A stretch of DNA of 5,912 bases from Clostridia bacterium (GTDB lineage Bacteria > Bacillota > Clostridia > UMGS1810): the NCBI GenBank assembly GCA_017629325.1, contig JAGBXL010000133.1:1-5912 (forward strand). Reading direction: 5' to 3'. The notes under the pieces are model-generated. The model worked only from the letters and a program-made list of their open reading frames with translations. It was not told the origin of the DNA and did not search any database. Positions 1 through 5,570 of this stretch are shown here, in pieces; position 1 is the first letter of the stretch, and every line of letters starts with the position of its first letter. A program made the position numbers and the translations under genes.

Positions 1-1
1 C

Positions 2-1117
2 AACGGTGTGTCAAGAGAAGACGGCTTCATGATTACAGTTGCATCTGAAGTTATGGCAATACTTTGCCTTGCTTCTGATTTCAACGATTTAAAAGAAAGA
101 CTTTCAAAAATCATAGTTGCCTATGATTTTAGCGGCAATCCCGTAACAGCAGGTCAGCTAAATGCCGCAGGTGCCATGGCACTTCTTTTAAAAGATGCAG
201 TTAATCCTAATTTGGTTCAGACTTTAGAGAACACTCCCTGCCTTATGCACGGCGGTCCTTTTGCAAACATAGCTCATGGATGCAACAGTGTAATTGCAAC
301 AAAGCTTGCTCTTAAACTAGCCGACTATGTTATAACAGAAGCAGGCTTCGGTGCAGATTTAGGTGCCGAAAAATTCCTCGACATAAAATGCCGCAGTGGA
401 AAATTAACCCCCAATGCAGTTGTTGTTGTTGCAACAGTTCGTGCTCTTAAATATAACGGCGGAGTGGCAAAAGCTGATTTAAAAGAAGAAAATCTCGATG
501 CTCTTAAAAAGGGTATCTCTAACCTTGGTAAGCATGTTGTTAATATGAAAAAATACGGTGTTCCCGTTATTGTTGCCATAAACGAATTCTACACCGACAG
601 CGAAGCCGAAAAACAGTATATCAAAGAATACTGCGATTCAATCGGTGTTAAAGCATGCTTCTCAAAAGTATTTGAATTAGGCGGCGAGGGCGGACTAGAC
701 TTAGCTCAAACAATTTGCGACACCGTAGATAAAGTTCCATCATCTTATGCTCCTTTATATGATGAAAACTTATCTATAAAAGAAAAAATAGACATTATTG
801 CCAAAGAAATTTACGGTGCGGCAAATGTTGCCTACACCTCAAAAGCAAACAAGAAAATTGCAAATCTCGAAAAATTAGGTTTAGATAAAGTTCCTGTTTG
901 TATGGCAAAAACACAGTATTCACTTTCCGATGATCCAAATCTTTTGGGTGCACCCGAAGGCTTTGAAATAACTGTAAGAGATGTTAATATTTCAAACGGT
1001 GCAGGCTTTGTTGTTGCCCTCACAGGCGATATAATGACAATGCCCGGTCTTCCAAAATGCCCTGCCGCAAATAATATTGATATAAATGATAACGGCGAGA
1101 TTGTAGGTTTATTCTAA
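2..1117 (+). CDS. fhs: Formate--tetrahydrofolate ligase, C-terminal two thirds (5' partial)
   Basis: Formate--tetrahydrofolate ligase (10-formyl-THF synthetase) is a cytoplasmic enzyme that joins formate to THF using ATP. It feeds purine and formyl-Met-tRNA synthesis and, in acetogens, the methyl branch of the Wood-Ljungdahl pathway. The reading frame is open from base 2 to the TAA at 1115-1117, giving 371 visible residues. The family is about 555 residues long, so roughly 185 N-terminal residues, including the ATP-binding P-loop, lie outside the window. Family blocks are clear: REDGF followed by ITVASEVMAILCLA near the left edge, TPCLMHGGPFANIAHG (233-280), TEAGFGADLGAEKF, CMAKTQYSLSDDP, and the C-terminal LTGDIMTMPGLPK (1019-1057) ending in GLF. 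A GTG at position 8 should not be taken as the start, because conserved sequence continues upstream of it. The stop is 1 nt before tsaE, which suggests co-transcription. Identification is very secure; whether it serves acetogenesis or only biosynthesis cannot be told from here. Confidence 0.97.
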   Translation, partial: NGVSREDGFMITVASEVMAILCLASDFNDLKERLSKIIVAYDFSGNPVTAGQLNAAGAMALLLKDAVNPNLVQTLENTPCLMHGGPFANIAHGCNSVIATKLALKLADYVITEAGFGADLGAEKFLDIKCRSGKLTPNAVVVVATVRALKYNGGVAKADLKEENLDALKKGISNLGKHVVNMKKYGVPVIVAINEFYTDSEAEKQYIKEYCDSIGVKACFSKVFELGGEGGLDLAQTICDTVDKVPSSYAPLYDENLSIKEKIDIIAKEIYGAANVAYTSKANKKIANLEKLGLDKVPVCMAKTQYSLSDDPNLLGAPEGFEITVRDVNISNGAGFVVALTGDIMTMPGLPKCPAANNIDINDNGEIVGLF

Positions 1118-1118
1118 T

Positions 1119-1562
1119 ATGTTTAAAAAAGTTTATTTTTCAGGCAGCTATGAAGAAACAAGAAAAATAGCCTCGGAATTTGCCAAAAATCTTCTTCCGG
1201 GCACTATTTTAACTCTCGATGGCGATTTGGGTGCGGGTAAAACCGCATTCACAGGCGGTCTTGCAAAAGGGCTTGGGATAGAATCCTGCGTAACAAGCCC
1301 CACATTTACCATAGTAAATGAATATCGCTCGGGGGCTCTTCCTCTTTTTCATTTCGATGTATATCGTCTTGAATCAATGGACGACCTCTACGACATCGGC
1401 TGGGAGGATTATATAGCCCAGGGCGGAATATGTGTTGTTGAGTGGGCAGATATTGTTCGCGATGAATTAGATTTACCATATTATGAAATCCGCATCAAAA
1501 AGCTTGCCGAAAATGAAGATGCAAGGCAAATTTCAATTGAGTATAAAGGTGAAACCCAATGA
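1119..1562 (+). CDS. tsaE: tRNA threonylcarbamoyladenosine biosynthesis ATPase TsaE
   Basis: TsaE (YjeE) is the P-loop ATPase that, with TsaB and TsaD, transfers the threonylcarbamoyl group to A37 of ANN-decoding tRNAs (t6A). It acts in the cytoplasm and is thought to reset the TsaB-TsaD complex. The 147-residue length is typical. Visible motifs are the Walker A loop GDLGAGKT (residues 35-42), the SPTFTIVNEY strand (60-69), HFDVYRL with Asp80 (78-84), DIGWEDY (92-98) and the VVEWAD segment with Glu108 and Trp109 (106-111), all characteristic of this family. The ATG lies 1 nt after the fhs stop with only a weak GTAGG-like upstream site (about 1103-1107), so translation is probably coupled to fhs. 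Its stop overlaps the tsaB start by ATGA. Nothing looks broken. Confidence 0.96.
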   Translation: MFKKVYFSGSYEETRKIASEFAKNLLPGTILTLDGDLGAGKTAFTGGLAKGLGIESCVTSPTFTIVNEYRSGALPLFHFDVYRLESMDDLYDIGWEDYIAQGGICVVEWADIVRDELDLPYYEIRIKKLAENEDARQISIEYKGETQ

Positions 1563-2251
1563 AAATATTAGCAATGGACACATCCTCGGCAATAGCAACA
1601 GTTGCCGTGGGTGATGAAAACAAAATACTGGGTGAATATACAGTGGCAGGTGAAAGGGCACATTCGCAGATTATAATGCCAATGCTGGAGGAGCTTCTTT
1701 CAAGATGCAACATCTCTATAAATGATATAGATGTTTTTGCTGTTGCTTTAGGTCCCGGCTCGTTTACAGGGCTAAGAATCGGAATTGCCGCAATGAAAAC
1801 TTTTGCTAAGTCCCTTAATAAAAAAATAATAGGTGTTTCATCGCTCGATGAGGTCGCGGCAAATTTCACCCTGGAAGATAAATTCATTTGCCCGATTTTC
1901 GATGCAAGAAGATGCGATGTTTATAATGCGGTATATAAAAACGGTGAAAAAATTGTATCCGACCGTATCTGCCATATAGACACAGTACTTTTAGAAATGG
2001 CAGATAAAGAGGTTATATTTGCAGGAGATGCTGCTATCAAATATAAAGAAAAAATCTTAAGTGCAAATAATCCCAAATGGCAGATAGCACCCATTCACTT
2101 AACATCACAAAGTGCGTCGTCTTTAATATACATAGCTCAAAAGAGAGCCGAAAATGGTGATTACGACGATGACGATATTCTGCCAATATATATAAGACCA
2201 TCACAGGCAGAAAGAGAATATATGGAAATACACGGTGAAAATTCACTGTAA
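1559..2251 (+). CDS. tsaB: tRNA threonylcarbamoyladenosine biosynthesis protein TsaB
   Basis: TsaB (YeaZ) is the catalytically inactive ASKHA-fold partner that holds TsaD for t6A synthesis on tRNA. The 230-residue length is normal. The N-terminus has the typical MKILAMDTSS strand, followed by a His-Ser (residues 35-36) in the interface region and the hallmark GPGSFTGLR (65-73). The C-terminal part is more divergent, as usual in this family, but ends with the IRPSQAERE signature before the stop. The start codon overlaps the tsaE stop by 4 nt (ATGA), with AAAGGTG at 1545-1551 as ribosome binding site, so the two proteins are made together. In many Bacillota tsaB is followed by rimI and tsaD; here rpiB follows instead, so TsaD must be encoded elsewhere. 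Identity is secure. Confidence 0.95.
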   Translation: MKILAMDTSSAIATVAVGDENKILGEYTVAGERAHSQIIMPMLEELLSRCNISINDIDVFAVALGPGSFTGLRIGIAAMKTFAKSLNKKIIGVSSLDEVAANFTLEDKFICPIFDARRCDVYNAVYKNGEKIVSDRICHIDTVLLEMADKEVIFAGDAAIKYKEKILSANNPKWQIAPIHLTSQSASSLIYIAQKRAENGDYDDDDILPIYIRPSQAEREYMEIHGENSL

Positions 2252-2268
2252 AAACGGAGGTATAAAAA

Positions 2269-2703
2269 ATGATTTCAATAGGTTGCGACCACGGCGGTTT
2301 TCAGTTAAAAAATGTTATAACAGAATATTTAAAATCAATTGGGCAAGAATTCAAAGACTGCGGCTGCTTTGACGAAACATCGGTAGATTATCCCGATATT
2401 GCAAAAATCGTGTGCGAAGATGTTCAGTCAGGCAGTGCAAAATGCGGCATACTTGTTTGCGGCACAGGTCTTGGAATGAATATGTGTGCCAATAAATATA
2501 AAGGAATTAGAGCTGCACAGTGCTCCGATACCTTCAGTGCTAAAATGACACGTCAGCACAACAATGCCAATGTTTTAACACTTGGCGGCAGAGTAATCGG
2601 ACCCGAGCTGGCAAAAGAAATAGTAAACGAATTTTTAACAAACGAGTTTCTTGGCGGCCGCCACGAAACAAGAGTTAATAAAATGATGAATATACAAGGG
2701 TAA
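2269..2703 (+). CDS. rpiB: Ribose 5-phosphate isomerase B (RpiB/LacA/LacB family)
   Basis: RpiB interconverts ribose 5-phosphate and ribulose 5-phosphate in the non-oxidative pentose phosphate pathway. The protein is 144 residues, normal for the family. It shows the N-terminal phosphate/substrate motif with Asp7-His8-Gly-Gly, the DYPD block (40-43), the active-site loop CGTGLGMNMCANK with the presumed catalytic Cys64, and RQHNNANVL with His97, followed by GGR. The catalytic Cys and His favour isomerase activity; LacA/LacB subunits and allose 6-phosphate isomerases share the fold, so substrate is inferred from the context, with upp next door and no lac genes. The protein is fairly cysteine-rich (eight Cys). 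A strong GGAGG (2256-2260) sits 8 nt before the ATG. It lies 17 nt after tsaB and 14 nt before upp, consistent with one operon; rpiB-upp adjacency is common in Bacillota. Confidence 0.94.
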   Translation: MISIGCDHGGFQLKNVITEYLKSIGQEFKDCGCFDETSVDYPDIAKIVCEDVQSGSAKCGILVCGTGLGMNMCANKYKGIRAAQCSDTFSAKMTRQHNNANVLTLGGRVIGPELAKEIVNEFLTNEFLGGRHETRVNKMMNIQG

Positions 2704-2717
2704 AAGGGGTAGATATT

Positions 2718-3362
2718 ATGAAACACGAAACCTATAAAAATGTAACCATCATGGATCATCCTCTTATAATTCACAAAATTTCAAAAATGAGAGACGTTGC
2801 AACAAGCTCAAAGGAATTCAGGGAATATGTAAACGAAATAGCAACTCTTATGGGCTATGAAGTAACCCGCGACCTTCCTTTAATGGATGCAAAAATCCAA
2901 ACCCCTCTCGAAGTTGCCGATGTAAAAATAATCGGCGGTAAAAAGCTTGCAGTTGTTCCGATTTTAAGAGCAGGTCTCGGCATGGTCGATGGAATGCTCA
3001 GCCTTATGCCAAATGTAAGAGTAGGGCATATCGGTCTTTACAGAGACCACGAAACTCTTCAGAGCGTGGAATATTATTGCAAACTTCCCGAGGATATTGA
3101 AAAACGCGACGTTATTGTTGTTGATCCTATGCTTGCAACAGGTGTTTCATCAAAGGCTGCCATTGATTTTATAAAGGCAAGAGGAGTTAAAAACATAAAA
3201 TTTGTATGTATTGTTGCTGCTCCCGAGGGAATAAAAGCTATTTGCGAGGCACACCCCGATGTTGAGGTGTATTGCGGAACTGTTGACCGTGAGCTAAATG
3301 AACACGGCTATATCTTGCCAGGTCTTGGCGATGCAGGCGACAGAATTTTTGGTACAAAATAA
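2718..3362 (+). CDS. upp: Uracil phosphoribosyltransferase
   Basis: Upp converts uracil and PRPP to UMP, the pyrimidine base salvage step, in the cytoplasm. The 214 residues are slightly longer than the usual 208-209, because about five extra residues precede the common DHPL..HK block (residues 13-20). The start at 2718 is kept because AAGGGG (2704-2709) lies 8 nt upstream. Visible signatures are VVPILRAGLGMVDGML in the middle, the PRPP-binding loop DPMLATGVS (136-144), VAAPEGI, and the C-terminal uracil-binding segment EHGYILPGLGDAGD ending in FGTK. The PRPP loop has Val143 where the second Gly of the more usual ATGGS stands; this position varies among PRTases, so activity is still expected. 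It is the last gene of the tight run, followed by a 99-nt gap. RpiB upstream fits, since ribose 5-phosphate is the precursor of PRPP. Confidence 0.97.
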   Translation: MKHETYKNVTIMDHPLIIHKISKMRDVATSSKEFREYVNEIATLMGYEVTRDLPLMDAKIQTPLEVADVKIIGGKKLAVVPILRAGLGMVDGMLSLMPNVRVGHIGLYRDHETLQSVEYYCKLPEDIEKRDVIVVDPMLATGVSSKAAIDFIKARGVKNIKFVCIVAAPEGIKAICEAHPDVEVYCGTVDRELNEHGYILPGLGDAGDRIFGTK

Positions 3363-3383
3363 GCACTCAGACCTGCACCCATG

Positions 3384-3419
3384 TCGCGTGCCAAAACTCA
3401 TTAACAGCCGTTCACGCGA
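3384..3419. repeat. Inverted repeat after upp, function unknown
   Basis: TCGCGTG (3384-3390) and CACGCGA (3413-3419) are perfect reverse complements, giving a 7-bp GC-rich stem around a 22-nt loop. Three more pairs (AAC 3395-3397 with GTT 3410-3412) could extend the stem after a 4-nt bulge. It lies in the 99-nt gap between upp and the next gene, which holds no other recognisable element. The stem is followed by A residues rather than a T run, so it is not a normal intrinsic terminator. It may be an RNA structure in the leader of the downstream unit, a protein binding site or a dispersed repeat; the sequence does not decide between these. Confidence 0.4.
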
Positions 3420-3461
3420 AAAAATAGTGTAATTTCTTATACATTAAAAAAGGGGATAACT

Positions 3462-3956
3462 ATGCTTGAACTTATCGAAAGCTATTTTGCAGGAATAAAT
3501 AAATTACTTGCGGTTTTCATAGTGTCTATGATGCCCGTTGTTGAGCTTCGCGGTGCCATACCTTTTGGTGTATCGCTGGGGCTTGATTGGCGTGAAGTAT
3601 ATCTTACATCTGTTATAGGCAATATGCTTCCCGTTCCATTTATAATTTTATTTTTTCGCCCTCTTATAGAATATTTTGAAAAAACAAAACTTTTCGGAAA
3701 AATAGCATCAAAGCTAAAAAAAAGAACCAAGTCCAAAATGGAAGGGCTTAATAAATATAAAATGTTTGGTCTTTTCCTTTTTGTTGCCATTCCTCTTCCG
3801 GGAACAGGTGCCTGGACGGGTGCGGCAATAGCGGCACTTTTAAAAATGAGAATAAAACATTCGTTTTTTCCTATTTTATTAGGTGTTGTTGTTGCCGGAA
3901 TTTTAATGATGGGAATTTCCTATGGCTTTGGTGAACTTATATCACATTTCTTTTAA
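3462..3956 (+). CDS. COG2426 'small multi-drug export protein' family membrane protein
   Basis: A 164-residue polytopic membrane protein of the family annotated as putative small multi-drug export protein (Pfam Sm_multidrug_ex, COG2426). Family signatures are PVVELRGAIPFG near residues 25-36 and IPLPGTGAWTGAAIAALL near 110-127. Hydrophobic stretches at about 13-40, 46-66, 100-127 and 134-158 suggest three or four membrane passes or re-entrant hairpins, with a strongly basic loop (about 83-100) likely to face the cytoplasm. No signal peptide is evident. The multidrug name rests on old family annotation, not on a known substrate; the PGTG and ELRG motifs recall half-hairpins of DedA-like transporters, which is only my inference. 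AAAGGGG (3449-3455) lies 6 nt before the ATG. metK starts 20 nt after its stop, so the two are probably co-transcribed. Family call is firm, function open. Confidence 0.88.
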   Translation: MLELIESYFAGINKLLAVFIVSMMPVVELRGAIPFGVSLGLDWREVYLTSVIGNMLPVPFIILFFRPLIEYFEKTKLFGKIASKLKKRTKSKMEGLNKYKMFGLFLFVAIPLPGTGAWTGAAIAALLKMRIKHSFFPILLGVVVAGILMMGISYGFGELISHFF

Positions 3957-3963
3957 ATAATAT

Positions 3964-3968
3964 GGAGG
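3964..3968 (+). promoter_or_regulatory. Ribosome binding site deciding the metK start
   Basis: GGAGG sits 8 nt before the ATG at 3977. An in-frame ATG at 3962 overlaps this site and so cannot use it. It would add five residues (MEDKT) not expected in MetK. The site therefore fixes the start at 3977. Confidence 0.85.
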
Positions 3969-3976
3969 ATAAAACT

Positions 3977-5158
3977 ATGAGCAGAAAACTTTTTACATCA
4001 GAATCTGTAACAGAGGGTCATCCCGATAAAATCTGCGACCAGATTTCAGATGCTGTTCTTGACGCAATACTCGAAAAAGACCCAACCGCCCGTGTTGCCT
4101 GCGAAACCGCAGTTACCACAGGTATGATAATGATAATGGGCGAAATAACAACAAATTGCTATGTTGATATTCCGAGTGTTGCAAGAAAAACTGTTGAAAA
4201 TATAGGCTACGATAGAGCAAAATTTGGCTTTGACTGCCACACATGCTCTGTTTTAACAAGCATAGACGAGCAGTCTGGCGATATTGCTCTGGGTGTTAAT
4301 AAATCACTCGAAGCAAAACAGACGCAAACACCAGAAGATGATAATGGTGCAGGAGACCAGGGTATGATGTTTGGCTATGCCTGTGATGAAACCCCCGAGC
4401 TTATGCCTATGCCCATATCTCTTGCCCATAAATTAAGTATGCGTTTAACCGAAGTAAGAAAAAATGGCACACTTGCATATCTTCGTCCCGATGGTAAAAC
4501 ACAGGTTACAGTTGAATATGATGACGATAAGCCTGTAAGAGTTGACACAATAGTTGTATCCTCACAGCATGGACCCGAGGTAAGTCAGGAGCAAATTAGA
4601 GAAGATATCATAAAACATGTTATTGCCCCAATTGTGCCCGCAGAGCTTTTAGATGATAAAACAAAATATTATATAAACCCCACAGGACGCTTTGTTATTG
4701 GCGGACCTCAGGGCGATAGCGGCTTAACCGGCAGAAAAATTATTGTAGATACCTACGGCGGTTATGCACGCCACGGCGGCGGTGCTTTCTCGGGCAAAGA
4801 CCCAACAAAAGTTGACCGCAGTGCAGCCTATGCAGCACGCTATGTTGCCAAAAACATTGTAAAGGCAGGTCTTGCAAAAAAATGTGAGGTTCAGCTTGCC
4901 TATGCAATCGGCGTGAGCACACCTGTATCAATTCTTGTAGATACCTTCGGCACAGCAGTTATTCCCGAAGATAAAATAATGGAAATAGTTGGCGAGGTTT
5001 TCGACCTTCGTCCTGCAGCCATCATCAAAAAACTTGATTTAAGAAGACCAATATTCAAAAAAACTGCCGCCTACGGACACTTTGGCAGAGAAGATGCCGA
5101 TTTTATGTGGGAAAAATGTGATATGGCAGATGTTTTAAAAGAAAAAGCAGGTCTTTAA
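3977..5158 (+). CDS. metK: S-adenosylmethionine synthase (methionine adenosyltransferase)
   Basis: MetK makes S-adenosylmethionine from methionine and ATP, releasing phosphate and pyrophosphate; it is a cytoplasmic, Mg2+ and K+ dependent enzyme. From the chosen start the protein has 393 residues, typical for the family. It begins with the classical LFTSESVTEGHPDK, where GHPDK (14-18) contributes ATP-binding residues. It carries GAGDQG (124-129) and the P-loop-like GGGAFSGKDPTKVDRS (267-282), and ends with the usual AYGHFGRED region and a short helix. All three MetK subdomains are complete. The upstream gene ends 20 nt before the start, leaving no room for a SAM-I riboswitch, so any SAM feedback on transcription would have to act further upstream. 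A strong hairpin begins 27 nt after the stop. Very secure. Confidence 0.98.
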   Translation: MSRKLFTSESVTEGHPDKICDQISDAVLDAILEKDPTARVACETAVTTGMIMIMGEITTNCYVDIPSVARKTVENIGYDRAKFGFDCHTCSVLTSIDEQSGDIALGVNKSLEAKQTQTPEDDNGAGDQGMMFGYACDETPELMPMPISLAHKLSMRLTEVRKNGTLAYLRPDGKTQVTVEYDDDKPVRVDTIVVSSQHGPEVSQEQIREDIIKHVIAPIVPAELLDDKTKYYINPTGRFVIGGPQGDSGLTGRKIIVDTYGGYARHGGGAFSGKDPTKVDRSAAYAARYVAKNIVKAGLAKKCEVQLAYAIGVSTPVSILVDTFGTAVIPEDKIMEIVGEVFDLRPAAIIKKLDLRRPIFKKTAAYGHFGREDADFMWEKCDMADVLKEKAGL

Positions 5159-5185
5159 TGGTATTATCACAATAACAAATTTTTG

Positions 5186-5220
5186 CCTCTTCGCATATTA
5201 TAGTGCGAAGAGGTGTTGTT
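5186..5220 (+). terminator. Possible intrinsic terminator after metK, masking the next ribosome binding site
   Basis: CCTCTTCGCA (5186-5195) and TGCGAAGAGG (5204-5213) form a perfect 10-bp stem with an 8-nt loop (5196-5203). The stem is followed by TGTTGTT (5214-5220) and a further T, a moderately T-rich tail that could terminate metK transcripts. The 3' arm contains GAAGAGG, the only plausible ribosome binding site of the gene starting at 5222, so the folded RNA would also block its translation. The tail is interrupted by G residues, so termination may be partial. The structure itself is certain from the sequence; its role as terminator, translational switch or both is inference. Confidence 0.5.
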
Positions 5221-5221
5221 T

Positions 5222-5569
5222 ATGATGGATATACTTTCAAGAACATTTATCACATTTTTTGCAATTTATGGCTTAACACAGCTTATAAGAGATATTGTTC
5301 TTTTATTTGCAAAGGGCAGGTCATCTCCAAAGGCGACAGTAGTTGTAAAGGTTTTAAATGCCGAGGAAAGTTTGGAAGCTGTTATAAGAAGCTTAGTGTG
5401 GAAAACCATAGCTTTTACAGACGGCAGCTTTATGCCCGATATTCTTATTGTAGATATGGGCTCAAGCGATTCCACAGAGCAGATTGCCCAAAGGCTTTGC
5501 AAAAATTATAGTTTCATAAGCTACACAACAAAAGAAATTTACGAAAAAATAAAATCAAAGGAAAAGTAG
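5222..5569 (+). CDS. Small membrane-anchored protein with truncated GT2-like fold, function unknown
   Basis: I do not recognise a described function. The 115-residue protein starts with a hydrophobic segment (about residues 4-30, many Phe, Ile and Leu) that could be one membrane helix, followed by Lys31-Gly-Arg. The rest looks like the first half of a family 2 glycosyltransferase nucleotide-binding domain: ATVVVKVLNAEESLEAVIRSL (38-58) resembles the first strand and helix, and DILIVDMGSSDSTEQIA (73-89) resembles the IVDDGSTDGT block. The chain ends soon after, with no DXD motif and no acceptor domain, so catalysis is doubtful. It is not an obvious decay product, since the frame is intact and the Lys-rich C-terminus ends 1 nt before the next gene. 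The ATG at 5222 is preferred with GAGG (5210-5213) 8 nt upstream; 5225 or a GTG at 5213 are alternatives. It is probably co-transcribed with the radical SAM gene. Confidence 0.8.
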   Translation: MMDILSRTFITFFAIYGLTQLIRDIVLLFAKGRSSPKATVVVKVLNAEESLEAVIRSLVWKTIAFTDGSFMPDILIVDMGSSDSTEQIAQRLCKNYSFISYTTKEIYEKIKSKEK

Positions 5570-5570
5570 T

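Noticed and set aside
8..10. GTG as a possible start codon for the first gene
   Set aside because: The conserved Fhs sequence continues upstream of it to the window edge, no ribosome binding site is visible, and the product would lack the P-loop third of the enzyme. It is an internal Val codon of a gene cut by the window.
421..437. GTT-repeat-like tract in fhs
   Set aside because: It is simply a run of Val codons (AVVVVATV) in a conserved beta strand of the enzyme, not a regulatory or unstable repeat.
1495..1887. 130-codon antisense frame across tsaE/tsaB
   Set aside because: It lies opposite two well-supported genes, has no recognisable motif or ribosome binding site, and fits the expected shadow of the coding strand. 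The other antisense frames (for example 3482-3790 and 325-579) were rejected for the same reason.
3384..3427. Intrinsic terminator of upp
   Set aside because: The 7-bp stem has a 22-nt loop and is followed by an A run, not T, on the + strand, and has no T run on the other strand either.
3401..3443. Possible promoter before the membrane protein gene: TTAACA (3401-3406) with TGTAAT (3428-3433) or TATACA (3438-3443)
   Set aside because: The hexamers are reasonable singly, but their spacings (21 and 31 nt) are too long for a sigma-70-type promoter, and no better pair was found.
3962..3964. Upstream in-frame ATG of metK
   Set aside because: It overlaps the GGAGG site and adds five residues not expected at the MetK N-terminus; the ATG at 3977 has correct spacing.
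5203..5511. 102-codon + strand frame overlapping the GT2-like gene
   Set aside because: It begins with GTG inside the hairpin with no ribosome binding site, reads as a Cys/Tyr/Lys-rich peptide without family features, and overlaps a frame that has a good site, GT2-like motifs and a close junction to the next gene.
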